64,000 bases of DNA. It comes from Pseudomonas sp. Au-Pse12. GTDB taxonomy: Bacteria > Pseudomonadota > Gammaproteobacteria > Pseudomonadales > Pseudomonadaceae. Shown piece by piece: positions 16,909 to 25,272 of this stretch. The position numbers and the translations under genes were made by a program. Location of the stretch: positions 372,001 to 436,000 of the forward strand of contig NZ_JAJTTH010000006.1 in NCBI RefSeq assembly GCF_021341665.1, in the 5' to 3' direction. Under the pieces are notes generated by a model. It saw nothing but the letters and a program-made list of their open reading frames with translations. It had not been told where the DNA came from and did no database searches. Within the stretch, counting starts at the first letter, position 1; every line of letters starts with the position of its first letter.

Positions 16909-18453
16909 TTACAGCTTTGGACCGGCAGCCTTGATCGCGTCGCTCACGTCGAACTTCTTGAAGTTCTCGATGAACAGGCCGGCCAGGGCCTTGGCGGCTT
17001 CGTCGTAGGCAGCTTGGTCAGCCCAGGTGTTGCGTGGGTTGAGCAGGCCGGTTTCGACGCCCGGTACGGCTTTCGGCACGTCCAGGTTGACGATGTCCAG
17101 GTGCTCGGTCTCGGCACCGATCAGCGCGCCGCTCTGGATCGCTGCAATCACGCCACGGGTGGTGGGGATGTTGAAGCGTTTGCCCACGCCGTAGCCACCG
17201 CCGGTCCAGCCGGTGTTGACCAGGTAGACCTTGGAGCCGAAACCGCGGATGCGCTTGATCAGCAGCTCGGCGTATTCGCCAGCCGGACGCGGGAAGAACG
17301 GGGCGCCGAAGCAGGTGGAGAAGGTCGACTTGATGCCCGAGCCCGAACCCATTTCAGTCGAGCCCACCAGAGCGGTGTAGCCGGACAGGAAGTGGTAGGC
17401 GGCTTGTTCTTCACTGAGGATCGACACCGGTGGCAGTACGCCGGTCAGGTCGCAGGTCAGGAAGATCACCGCGTTAGGCTCGCCACCGAGGTTCTTCGGT
17501 GCGCGTTTTTCGATCAGCTCGCGCGGGTAGGCGGCACGGCTGTTCTGGGTCAGGCTGTCGTCGGCGTAGTCGGCTTTCTTGGTGACCGGGTCGATCACAA
17601 CGTTTTCCAGTACGGCACCGTGCTGGATGGCTTTCCAGATCACCGGCTCGTTCTTCTCCGACAGGTCGATGCACTTGGCATAGCAACCGCCTTCGATGTT
17701 GAACACCACGCCCACGCCCCAGCCGTGTTCGTCGTCACCGATCAGGTAACGGCTTTCATCGGCCGACAGGGTGGTCTTGCCGGTGCCCGACAGACCGAAG
17801 AACAGGGTCACGTCGCCTTCTTCGCCCATGTTGGCGGCGCAGTGCATCGGCAGCACGTCGGCAGCTGGCAGCAGGAAGTTCTGCACGGAGAACAGGGCTT
17901 TCTTCATTTCACCGGCGTAGCGCATGCCGGCGATCAGCACTTTCTTGGCCGCGAAGTTGAGGATCACGGTGCCGTCGGAGTTGGTGCCGTCGCGCTCAGG
18001 CTCGCAGACGAAGTTTGGCGCGTTGAGGATCTGCCATTCGTCTTTGCCACCGGCGTTGTACTGCTCGGGGTTGATGAACAGGCAACGGCCGAACAGGTTG
18101 TGCCAGGCAGTCTCGGTGGTCATTTTCACTGGCAGGTAGTGCGCCGGATCGGAACCTACATGCACGTGGGAAACAAAACGCTCGCGCTCGCCCAGGTAGG
18201 CTTCAACGCGGTCCCACAGGGCGTCGAACTTGGCCGCCGGGAACTTGCGGTTGATCGGGCCCCAGGCGATAGCGTCCTGGGTGGTGGGCTCTTCAACGAT
18301 GAAACGGTCCACTGGCGAACGGCCGGTACGATGACCGGTGCGAACCACCAGAGCGCCGGTATCGGCCAGTTCGCCCTCACCGCGGTTCAGGGCTTCTTTG
18401 ACCAGATCATCCACACTCAGATCGGTGTACACGGCGTTATTGGCTTGCGTCAT
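16909..18453 (-). CDS. pckA: Phosphoenolpyruvate carboxykinase (ATP)
   Basis: Catalyses ATP-dependent decarboxylation of oxaloacetate to phosphoenolpyruvate, the first step of gluconeogenesis from organic acids. The 514-residue protein has the PEPCK kinase-1a loop GLSGTGKTTLSAD, the metal and substrate motif LIGDDEHGWG, and the GYTALVGSTE segment, and matches the family in length. The gene stands alone, with a terminator at its end. Between the ATG and the likely promoter lies a perfect GTAGTAG/CTACTAC dyad, a candidate operator. Confidence 0.97.
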   Translation of the reverse strand: MTQANNAVYTDLSVDDLVKEALNRGEGELADTGALVVRTGHRTGRSPVDRFIVEEPTTQDAIAWGPINRKFPAAKFDALWDRVEAYLGERERFVSHVHVGSDPAHYLPVKMTTETAWHNLFGRCLFINPEQYNAGGKDEWQILNAPNFVCEPERDGTNSDGTVILNFAAKKVLIAGMRYAGEMKKALFSVQNFLLPAADVLPMHCAANMGEEGDVTLFFGLSGTGKTTLSADESRYLIGDDEHGWGVGVVFNIEGGCYAKCIDLSEKNEPVIWKAIQHGAVLENVVIDPVTKKADYADDSLTQNSRAAYPRELIEKRAPKNLGGEPNAVIFLTCDLTGVLPPVSILSEEQAAYHFLSGYTALVGSTEMGSGSGIKSTFSTCFGAPFFPRPAGEYAELLIKRIRGFGSKVYLVNTGWTGGGYGVGKRFNIPTTRGVIAAIQSGALIGAETEHLDIVNLDVPKAVPGVETGLLNPRNTWADQAAYDEAAKALAGLFIENFKKFDVSDAIKAAGPKL

Positions 18454-18495
18454 GAGGTTCCCCGTCGGCCATTGGCCGAGTGCTCCAAACGTTTT

Positions 18496-18520
18496 GTAGT
18501 AGAAACTCGCGCACTACTAC
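18496..18520 (-). promoter_or_regulatory. Dyad GTAGTAG-N11-CTACTAC upstream of pckA
   Basis: Two perfect 7-base inverted arms 11 bases apart, 43-67 bases before the pckA start codon. Further TAGTAG-like sequence occurs at 18563-18570. Position and symmetry suggest a repressor or activator site; the cognate factor is not known. Confidence 0.45.
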
Positions 18521-18632
18521 CGCGAAAAAAGTGCGCCGGATTATGCCAGAAAAGCCCAAAAATAGTAGGGTCCTCCCGTCAGTACGGCGTAATTCCGGCG
18601 TTTGCCAGGTGATTTACCTGCGCTGAACCGTT

Positions 18633-19535
18633 TTAGTGACGAGTATCTGACGGCGTGTCGACGCCCGCACCGGCAAACAATTGCGCGATATCGGCGGCAT
18701 CGAACAGGTAGCGTTCGTTGCAGAACTGGCAATCGATCTCGATGCTGCCGCCATGTTCCACCACCAGCTCCTGAGCATCTTCCAGCCCCAGGCTGACCAG
18801 TGCATTGCCCGAACGCTCACGGGAGCAACTGCAGCGGAAACGCAGCGGTTGCACGTCGAACAGGCGCACGGCCTCTTCGTGGTACAGACGGTGGAGCACG
18901 GTTTCGTTGTCCAGGCTCAGCAGTTCATCGGCGGTCAGGGTGCTGGCCAGCGCGGTGAGGTGCTGCCAGTTGGCTTCGCGCTCCTCCGGATCGCGCAGGC
19001 GATCGGCAGGCAGTTGTTGCAGGAGCAGACCACGGGCATTGCGGCCGTCGGCATAGAGCCAGAAACGGGTGCCGGTCTGTTGCGACATGACGAAGTAGTT
19101 GGTGAAGCATTCGGCCAGGGTGGCGCCGTCCAGGTCGACGATACCCTGGTAACGCTGGCCCTGGGTCGGGTCCACGGTCAGGGCCAGGACGCCGTTGGGC
19201 ATCATGTCGGCGAGGGTCGCGTCGGGGGCGATCTGCGACGCGTCGTAGCGGGCCAGGCCGCGGATCTCGCGCTCGCTGGAGCACTCGATCATCAGCAACG
19301 GCACCGGGCCTTCGGAGCGGGCCTGGAGAATCAGCAAGCCATCGAACTTCAAGGTGCCGACCAGCAACGACGCCGCCGCCATCAGCTCGCCGAGCAGCTG
19401 TGCCACCGGCTCGGGATAGGCGTGTTTGGCGAGGACTTCAGCGTAACTGCGCTCCAGCGCCACCAACTCGCCGCGGGCGTCGCTCTCATCAAAGATGAAG
19501 CGTTGAGTGAAGTCGGTATCCGGCAAATCAGTCAT
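18633..19535 (-). CDS. hslO: Hsp33-family redox-regulated chaperone
   Basis: A 300-residue cytoplasmic holdase chaperone activated by oxidation. The C-terminal zinc centre is complete, with CSC near residue 236 and CQFC near residue 269 (C-X-C and C-X2-C). The length matches the family. It is divergent from a PAP2 phosphatase gene and follows the same strand as pckA, a pairing that is common in pseudomonads. Confidence 0.95.
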   Translation of the reverse strand: MTDLPDTDFTQRFIFDESDARGELVALERSYAEVLAKHAYPEPVAQLLGELMAAASLLVGTLKFDGLLILQARSEGPVPLLMIECSSEREIRGLARYDASQIAPDATLADMMPNGVLALTVDPTQGQRYQGIVDLDGATLAECFTNYFVMSQQTGTRFWLYADGRNARGLLLQQLPADRLRDPEEREANWQHLTALASTLTADELLSLDNETVLHRLYHEEAVRLFDVQPLRFRCSCSRERSGNALVSLGLEDAQELVVEHGGSIEIDCQFCNERYLFDAADIAQLFAGAGVDTPSDTRH

Positions 19536-19591
19536 AGGTCTGGGTATCTGAATGATGACAAAAAGGTTACAAGCACCGAAAATTACGTTTT

Positions 19592-19614
19592 TGCACCATT
19601 AGGGTGCAGTTTTT
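19592..19614 (+). promoter_or_regulatory. Hairpin with T-tract in the leader of the PAP2 gene
   Basis: TGCACC-ATTAG-GGTGCA is followed by GTTTTT, a small terminator-like hairpin 21 bases before the start codon. It could attenuate transcription or be part of an operator. The stem has only six pairs, so it would be weak. Confidence 0.35.
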
Positions 19615-19634
19615 GCGGTGATTGGAGATATTTT

Positions 19635-20447
19635 ATGAACAATCCGGGTTTGTTCCAAGCAAGGTGGAACCTCGGCAAGCTGGTTCTGTGCAATTTACTC
19701 CCTTTGGCCCTGCTGGGATTCTGGTTGTGGCCGACCGGACAGATGTACTGCGCAATGTTCGACGAGTGGCTGTTCCGCCACCTCAACGCCCCCCTCGCAA
19801 CAAACGCCACCTGGCTGCACATCTGGGCCGTGGCCAGCCTGCGCCCCTTCGATGTCGTGGTGGGCCTGATCATGCTCGGCCTGCTGATTCGCGGTGATTG
19901 GGTGTTCAAGGCGGTGGACGTGCGTCGGGCGTTTTTCGGTTTCCTGTCGATCCTGATTCTTATGGTGGTGATTCGCGCACTGTTTTCCAAGTTGGTGGCG
20001 CTGATGAACTGGCAACACAACAGCCCGTCCATGGTGCTCGAAGGCGCCGTGCACATGAGCGACTACTTCCCTGGCTGGGAAAAGACCTGGGAACTCAAGG
20101 ACCGCTCCAGCCAGAGCTTCCCCGGCGACCACGCTTCGGTGCTGCTGATCTGGGGCCTGTTCATGGGGATCTTCAGCCGCAGCGTCGGCCAGTTCCTGAT
20201 CGTCTGGTGCCTGACCCTGCTGTTCATGATGCCGCGCCTGGTGGCGGGCGCGCATTGGGGCCAGGACGACTACATCGGCGGCGTGCTGCTGGCGGTGCTG
20301 GCCCTGGGCTGGGGCTACTACACGCCGTATGCGGCGCGGATGTCGAACTTCCTGCTGCGCCTGACGCATCCGCTGTTCAAGCTGATGAGCCGGATGCCGG
20401 TGCTGTCGCGCATGAACGTGGTCCGCGCCAGCAGCCTGCTGCGCTGA
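19635..20447 (+). CDS. PAP2-family membrane phosphatase
   Basis: A 270-residue integral membrane protein with six hydrophobic segments and the PAP2 phosphatase motifs SFPGDHA (motif 2, histidine) and RLVAGAHWGQDDYIGG (motif 3, histidine and aspartate). Family members act on lipid phosphates such as undecaprenyl pyrophosphate or the 1-phosphate of lipid A; which one applies here is not clear. The frame is open far upstream, but the ATG at 19635, preceded by TTGGAG, gives the natural membrane-protein N-terminus. Confidence 0.85.
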   Translation: MNNPGLFQARWNLGKLVLCNLLPLALLGFWLWPTGQMYCAMFDEWLFRHLNAPLATNATWLHIWAVASLRPFDVVVGLIMLGLLIRGDWVFKAVDVRRAFFGFLSILILMVVIRALFSKLVALMNWQHNSPSMVLEGAVHMSDYFPGWEKTWELKDRSSQSFPGDHASVLLIWGLFMGIFSRSVGQFLIVWCLTLLFMMPRLVAGAHWGQDDYIGGVLLAVLALGWGYYTPYAARMSNFLLRLTHPLFKLMSRMPVLSRMNVVRASSLLR

Positions 20448-20454
20448 TCAGGCC

Positions 20455-20483
20455 TGTAGGAGCCGGCAAGCCGGCTCCTATGC
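20455..20483. repeat. REP element, family A (perfect palindrome)
   Basis: TAGGAGCCGGC-AA-GCCGGCTCCTA, the most symmetrical copy in the window, between convergent PAP2 and hslR genes. It may also act as a transcription end. Confidence 0.75.
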
Positions 20484-20485
20484 TT

Positions 20486-20890
20486 TCACTCGTGGCTGCT
20501 GCCGTGGAACTTGAACAGGTCCCGGCGCTGTTTCTTGCTCGGTTTGCCATCGGTGCTGACGCCCAGGGCGCCTGCCTTGCGCTGGGCCGCCGCAGTTTCG
20601 CGCTTGGCGATGCTGGCTTCGGTTTCCGTGTAGAGCGTCTGCGCTTCGGGCGCGCCACGGCGAACGATGGAAAGGGCCTGGACCACCACGGTGCGCTCGT
20701 CGAAGCCGGCGCGAATCTGATATTCATCGCCTACCCGCGGTTCCTTGCCCGGTTTGCAGCGTTCGCCACGGTGATGCACCTTGCCGCTTTCGATGGCCGC
20801 CTTGGCCAGGGCACGGGTCTTGTAGAAACGCGCCGCCCACAGCCATTTATCCAGACGTACCTTGTCCTCTTCTTCCTGCTTGTGCGCCAC
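20486..20890 (-). CDS. hslR: Ribosome-associated heat-shock protein Hsp15 (S4 domain)
   Basis: A 134-residue RNA-binding protein with an S4 domain at the N-terminus (VRLDKWLWAARFYKTRALAK). In E. coli Hsp15 binds stalled 50S subunits that carry nascent chain-tRNA and helps recycle them. The C-terminus is basic (GKPSKKQRRDLFKFHG), as in the family. GTG at 20890 follows AGAGGAA and matches family N-termini; the longer frame is rejected. Confidence 0.92.
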   Translation of the reverse strand: MAHKQEEEDKVRLDKWLWAARFYKTRALAKAAIESGKVHHRGERCKPGKEPRVGDEYQIRAGFDERTVVVQALSIVRRGAPEAQTLYTETEASIAKRETAAAQRKAGALGVSTDGKPSKKQRRDLFKFHGSSHE

Positions 20891-21280
20891 TGGAATTCCT
20901 CTTGCTGAAAAATGTCGCAACGGTAGAGCCTGCAAGCGGGCTCTCATAAACCCTGCCGCTCACCTAAAATAACCCAGGTTGCGCCCTGATACGCGAGGCG
21001 TCCTGGTCACCGAGATCTCGCGACCAATCCGCTGGCCCAGGTGGTGCGCGTTCCCGGGTCGAGCGCGTTTCGAAATCCTGGAAGCCGGTACAGAGATAAC
21101 TGTCGCCATTTGCCGCAGATTCTGCGTGAATACCGCGAATTCGGCTGCTTGACCTGCATCGACTCGGCGGCCGCAGGCGCGCCGGATGATCATCCGCGAT
21201 GATTGTCACAATCTGTGTGGAGTTGAGGACTAGAGTCATCGCCGAAAGCCAAAGAAAAGTACATTGCGGATTTCCCATAT
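20891..21280. other. Intergenic gap between hslR and rimB with no assigned gene
   Basis: About 390 bases with divergent promoters for hslR and rimBK expected. Short frames exist on both strands (plus 20990-21190, minus 20964-21278), but they lack a ribosome site and read with atypical composition. A rimA gene, known upstream of rimB in some pseudomonads, is not evident here. Confidence 0.4.
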
Positions 21281-21763
21281 TTGAAGACTTTTGACCATTT
21301 GACCGTTGTCGGTCTGCGCGAATGGGTGGCGCTCCCCGATCTGGGAGTGGCCGGCCTGCGCGCCAAGATCGACACCGGCGCCAGTACCTCCAGCCTGCAT
21401 GCCACCGAGATCGAGCCCTTCGAGCGCGACGGTGAGCAGTGGGTGCGCTTCAATGCCCACTTGGGCAGTGTGGTGCAGTTGCGCCACCGGCGTTGCGAAG
21501 CGCCGCTGGTGGCGATGAAAACCATTAAAAGCTCCAACGGCCAGGCTCAGGTGCGCTATGTAATCAGCACCACCCTGGCCCTGGGCGATCGCGTGTGGCG
21601 AGTGGAATTCACCCTCGCCTGCCGCAAGGCCATGCGCTATCGCCTGCTGCTGGGCTCCAAGGCCCTGATCGACGGCCAACTGGTGGTCAATCCGGGCATC
21701 AAGTACGTACAAGACAAACCGGTGTTCCCGGTATCCACTACCTCTGCCACAGGTGTTGCATGA
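21281..21763 (+). CDS. rimB: Retropepsin-like aspartic protease RimB (COG4067)
   Basis: A 160-residue protein of the family annotated as ATP-dependent zinc protease, which has the retropepsin motif AKIDTGASTSSLHA near residue 28 and the ending RLLLGSKALIDGQLVVNPG. In P. fluorescens RimB acts with RimK, which adds glutamates to ribosomal protein S6. It starts with TTG and has no strong ribosome site, so its translation may be low. It overlaps rimK as ATGA, supporting a coupled operon. Confidence 0.85.
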   Translation: MKTFDHLTVVGLREWVALPDLGVAGLRAKIDTGASTSSLHATEIEPFERDGEQWVRFNAHLGSVVQLRHRRCEAPLVAMKTIKSSNGQAQVRYVISTTLALGDRVWRVEFTLACRKAMRYRLLLGSKALIDGQLVVNPGIKYVQDKPVFPVSTTSATGVA

Positions 21764-22665
21764 AGATCGCTGTGCTGTCGCGTAACCCGCGTCTGTATTC
21801 CACTCGTCGTCTGGTCGAGGCCGGCACCGAGCGTGGCCATGAAATGGTAGTGGTCGATACCCTGCGCGCCTACATGAACATCGCCAGTCACAAACCGCAG
21901 ATCCACTACCGCGGCAAGCCCCTGGAAGGCTTCGATGCGGTGATCCCGCGGATCGGTGCCTCGGTGACCTTCTATGGCTGCGCGGTGCTGCGCCAGTTCG
22001 AAATGATGGGGGTCTTCCCGCTCAACGAGTCGGTGGCCATCGCCCGTTCGCGGGACAAACTGCGTTCGCTGCAACTGCTATCACGGCGTGGCATCGGCCT
22101 GCCGGTGACCGGCTTCGCCCATTCACCGGACGACATTCCCGACCTGATCGAAATGGTCAACGGCGCGCCCCTGGTGATCAAGGTGCTGGAAGGCACCCAG
22201 GGCATCGGCGTGGTGCTGTGTGAAACCGCCACCGCCGCGGAATCGGTGATCGAGGCCTTCATGGGCCTGAAGCAGAACATCATGGTTCAGGAATACATCA
22301 AGGAAGCCGGTGGTGCCGACATTCGCTGCTTCGTGGTGGGCGACAAGGTGATCGCGGCCATGAAGCGCCAGGCCAAGCCGGGGGAGTTCCGCTCCAACCT
22401 GCATCGCGGCGGCAGCGCCAGCCTGATCAAGATCACCCCGGAAGAACGCATGACCGCGCTGCGGGCGGCCAAGGTCATGGGGTTGAGCGTGGCGGGGGTG
22501 GACATCCTGCGCTCCAATCACGGGCCGCTGGTGATGGAGGTCAATTCCTCGCCGGGCCTCGAAGGCATCGAGACCACCACCGGCAAGAACGTGGCGGGGA
22601 TCATCATCGAGCACATCGAAAAGAATGGCGGGCCGAACATGACCCGGACCAAGGGCAAAGGGTAA
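21760..22665 (+). CDS. rimK: Ribosomal protein S6 modification protein RimK
   Basis: A 301-residue ATP-grasp ligase that adds glutamate residues to the C-terminus of ribosomal protein S6. Conserved features are SRDKLRSLQLLSRRGIGLP, the ATP-grasp lysine segment PLVIKVLEGTQGIGVVL, and the metal-binding end GPLVMEVNSSPGLEGIE. Length matches E. coli RimK (300 residues). The start is fixed by the ATGA overlap with rimB. In Pseudomonas, RimK alters the proteome in response to cyclic-di-GMP. Confidence 0.96.
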   Translation: MKIAVLSRNPRLYSTRRLVEAGTERGHEMVVVDTLRAYMNIASHKPQIHYRGKPLEGFDAVIPRIGASVTFYGCAVLRQFEMMGVFPLNESVAIARSRDKLRSLQLLSRRGIGLPVTGFAHSPDDIPDLIEMVNGAPLVIKVLEGTQGIGVVLCETATAAESVIEAFMGLKQNIMVQEYIKEAGGADIRCFVVGDKVIAAMKRQAKPGEFRSNLHRGGSASLIKITPEERMTALRAAKVMGLSVAGVDILRSNHGPLVMEVNSSPGLEGIETTTGKNVAGIIIEHIEKNGGPNMTRTKGKG

Positions 22666-22669
22666 AAAT

Positions 22670-22750
22670 AGCGGCAAGTTTCCAGCTGCAAGCGGCAAGT
22701 AGAAGCGCTGAGCCTCACTTGTCGCTTGGAGCTTGCAGCTTGCAGCTGCT
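22670..22750. repeat. Intergenic palindromic repeat, GCTTGCAGCT type
   Basis: AGCTGCAAGCGGCAAGT (22684-22700) is inverted relative to ACTTGTCGCTTGGAGCTTGC (22717-22736), followed by tandem CTTGCAGCTTGCAGCT. It fills the gap between the convergent rimK and envZ and looks like a Pseudomonas REP pair of another sequence type. Confidence 0.6.
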
Positions 22751-22752
22751 TC

Positions 22753-24066
22753 TTAGTCTGCGTCACGCGGCAGCAGCAGCCCCAATGGCAAGCGCACCCG
22801 CGCTTCCAGGCCGCCATCGGGGCGGTTGCGCAGTTCGACGTTGCCGCCGTGCATGGCGGCAATTCGCTTGACGATGGCCAGCCCCAGGCCAGTGCCCTTG
22901 CCACCCCGGGCACGGTCGCCACGGGTGAAGGGGTTGAAGATCGCCTCCAGCTCCGAAGGGTCGATCCCCGCGCCGCGATCCATCACGCTCAGCACCACAT
23001 ACGGCGCATTGGTGTCACCGGACACATAGGCCGCCACCTCGACATCCGTTCCCGCGTGATTCAAGGCGTTGCCGATCAGGTTGTTGAGCAGGCGCTTCAT
23101 CGATACCCGGCGCAACGGAAACGGCTGGATCGGCTCCAGGCGCAGGTGCACCCGTTCCTGGTTCTGGTTGTAGGGCGCGGCCACTTCGCGCACCAGGTCG
23201 CTCAAGTCCACCTCTTCCACCGACTCGTCGCGGCCGTCGCGGATGAACGCCAGGAACTGATCGAGAATGGCGTCCATGTCCTCGATGTCCCGGACCATGT
23301 CGTCGGTCAGGTCGGTGTGCTCGCCCATCAGCTCCAGCGACAGGCGCAAGCGGGTCAGCGGTGTGCGCAGGTCGTGGGACACCCCGGCCAGCATCAGCTC
23401 ACGCTCACGTCCGGCCTGCTCGACGTCCTCGGCCATCTGGTTGAAGGCGCGGTACACCTCGGTCATCTCGCTCGGTGTATCGCTGATCGGCAGCCGCACG
23501 CTGCGGCCCTGGCCCAGTTGCCGGGCGGCATACACCAGGCGCTTGAGCGGCTGGTTGAGCTGACTGACGAAGATCCACGCCGAGGCGGTGGACAGCAGGC
23601 CGATGGCCAGGAACCAGCCCAGCACGCTCCAGATCTTCTGCCCCCGCAGCGGATGCGGATACAGCGGCACCTTGAGCCAGCCATCCCCAAGGCTCGGCGC
23701 CCGCACCCAGAGCGCCGGCGGCGCATGCATGCGCAGACGCACCTCGGTGTCGGCGCCCAGCTCGGCCTGCATCTGCCGCTGGTAGATCTCGCTGTAGGGC
23801 CAGTGTTGCTCGCCGGCCGGCACGCCGCTGCCCACCACCTTGATCAGGCCGGCAGCCTCGGCGATCTGGTCGCGGTTGGATTCATCGGCGGCCCAGTAGG
23901 CGCGCAGGGTCAGGGCCACACCGTGGCTGTATTGCCGGTCCACCAGCACGTCCTCGTTCATCAACAGATAAACCAGGGTCAATGCCTTGGAAAACAGCAC
24001 CACGATCAGCACCAGCCACAAGGTGCGGGAGAAGAAACTCTGGGGGAACCACAGCGGGGTTTTCAT
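22753..24066 (-). CDS. envZ: Sensor histidine kinase EnvZ
   Basis: Inner-membrane osmosensor kinase partner of OmpR, 437 residues. It has a first membrane segment (LWLVLIVVLFSKALTLVYLL), a periplasmic region of about 110 residues, a second segment (VLGWFLAIGLLSTASAWIFV), a HAMP domain, the H-box LAGVSHDLRTPLTRLRLSLE, an N-box IGNALNHAG and glycine boxes DRGAGIDP and GKGTGLGLAI. The ATG at 24066 has a weak ribosome site, and an in-frame GTG lies three codons earlier. It is separated from ompR by about 105 bases holding a REP palindrome. Confidence 0.95.
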   Translation of the reverse strand: MKTPLWFPQSFFSRTLWLVLIVVLFSKALTLVYLLMNEDVLVDRQYSHGVALTLRAYWAADESNRDQIAEAAGLIKVVGSGVPAGEQHWPYSEIYQRQMQAELGADTEVRLRMHAPPALWVRAPSLGDGWLKVPLYPHPLRGQKIWSVLGWFLAIGLLSTASAWIFVSQLNQPLKRLVYAARQLGQGRSVRLPISDTPSEMTEVYRAFNQMAEDVEQAGRERELMLAGVSHDLRTPLTRLRLSLELMGEHTDLTDDMVRDIEDMDAILDQFLAFIRDGRDESVEEVDLSDLVREVAAPYNQNQERVHLRLEPIQPFPLRRVSMKRLLNNLIGNALNHAGTDVEVAAYVSGDTNAPYVVLSVMDRGAGIDPSELEAIFNPFTRGDRARGGKGTGLGLAIVKRIAAMHGGNVELRNRPDGGLEARVRLPLGLLLPRDAD

Positions 24067-24084
24067 AACAGCCACTACACACTT

Positions 24085-24165
24085 TGCAGGAGCGACTCGC
24101 GCTCGCAGCCTTGTGGAATGCGAACGCCCGGGTCGTTACCGGCCCGGGCGTTCGCTCCTACACAG
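24085..24165. repeat. Palindromic repeat between ompR and envZ
   Basis: GAACGCCCGGG (24121-24131) and CCCGGGCGTTC (24143-24153) form 11-base perfect arms, within a longer pair of GGAGCGA/TCGCTCC-like ends. It lies inside what would be an ompR-envZ transcript and would fold as a strong hairpin. Confidence 0.65.
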
Positions 24166-24171
24166 CACCTA

Positions 24172-24912
24172 TCACTTGGTCGCGGTGCCATCCGGCACGA
24201 AGACATAACCCACGCCCCAGACAGTCTGGATATAACGCGGCTTGGAAGGATCGGGCTCGATCATCCGCCGCAGGCGCGAGATCTGCACGTCGATGGAGCG
24301 CTCCAGGGCATCCCACTCACGGCCACGGGCCAGGTTCATCAGCTTGTCGCGGGTCAGCGGCTGGCGGGCGTTCATCACCAGGGCCTTGAGTACCGCGAAC
24401 TCACCGGTGGTGAGCATGTGCACTTCATCGCCGCGCTTGAGCTCGCGGGTGGCCAGGGACAGTTCGTAGTCACCGAAGGTCACGCTTTCGTCTTCGCTGC
24501 CCGGCGCACCCGGCACCGGAGCCGACTGGCGACGCAACACGGCCTTGACCCGGGCCATCAGCTCGTCAGGGTTGAACGGCTTGGCCAGGTAGTCGTCGGC
24601 GCCCAGTTCCAGGCCCTTGATGCGGCTCAGCTCGTCGCCCTTGGCGGTGAGCATGATGATCGGGATCTGGTTGTTGGCGCTGCGCAGGCGGCGGCATGCG
24701 GTCAAGCCGTCTTCGCCGGGCAGCATCAGGTCGAGGACCACCAGGTTGAACACTTCGCGACCCAACAGACGGTCCATTTGCTCGGTGTTCGGGACTGCGC
24801 GGGCACGGTAGCCCTTGCTGACGAAGAAACGCTCCAGCAGGCTGCTCAGCCCCGGGTCATCGTCAACAATAAGAATTTTTTCGCCTTCAGCAGTTTGTGC
24901 AGTGCTGCTCAT
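24172..24912 (-). CDS. ompR: Osmolarity response regulator OmpR
   Basis: A 246-residue OmpR/PhoB-type regulator: receiver domain with the acidic pair (IVDDDPG), phosphoacceptor aspartate in VVLDLMLPGEDG, the threonine in MLTAKGDE and lysine in YLAKPFNPDEL, then a winged-helix DNA-binding domain (LTTGEFAVLKALVMNARQPL ... RLRRMIEPDPSKPRYIQTVW). It works with EnvZ downstream. The first gene of the pair; promoter expected in 24913-25060. Confidence 0.97.
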   Translation of the reverse strand: MSSTAQTAEGEKILIVDDDPGLSSLLERFFVSKGYRARAVPNTEQMDRLLGREVFNLVVLDLMLPGEDGLTACRRLRSANNQIPIIMLTAKGDELSRIKGLELGADDYLAKPFNPDELMARVKAVLRRQSAPVPGAPGSEDESVTFGDYELSLATRELKRGDEVHMLTTGEFAVLKALVMNARQPLTRDKLMNLARGREWDALERSIDVQISRLRRMIEPDPSKPRYIQTVWGVGYVFVPDGTATK

Positions 24913-25272
24913 TGGATGCTCCTCTAATCTCGGTGCGCATTATGGCGTAGCTGCCGTTATACGCACCGTGTGCATTGTTAGCAGATTTTTCCTCCATCGC
25001 CAGCAAACCCGCTGTCGGCCTGAGGCTGGCGATCACCCCGCGGCGACCAACGCTGGGTATAATGCGCCGCCTTTTGTGTTGGGCAATATCTGATCAGTAC
25101 GACTTTGCCGGTTTATTTTTTTACCCGGGCCGGCAGTATTTTTTCGATTTCACGGGTCAACAGGCAGCCTTTTGATCCAGGTGGCGGTGCGTGCCAGGCC
25201 GCTCAACCAGACCCGCCGGGCCTTAACTTGGGTGCCCGCGGGCCTGCTTTCACACATTTGTCAGGTGGTTTT
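24913..25272. other. Divergent control region between ompR and tex
   Basis: About 360 bases without a gene. It contains a perfect TATAAT at 25058-25063 on the plus strand, which would give tex an unusually long leader of about 200 nt containing T-runs at 25118-25123 and 25140-25145. No open reading frame with a ribosome site was seen in this leader. Confidence 0.45.
25058..25063 (+). promoter_or_regulatory. Perfect -10 hexamer TATAAT, candidate tex promoter
   Basis: TATAAT in the sequence GGGTATAATGCG, about 210 bases before the tex start. No good -35 hexamer is seen at 17 bases, so the assignment rests on the -10 match. Confidence 0.4.

Noticed and set aside
20964..21278. Minus-strand frame of 104 codons in the hslR-rimB gap
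   Set aside because: Part of it reads plausibly, but there is no ribosome site and no family, and it fills the expected divergent promoter region.
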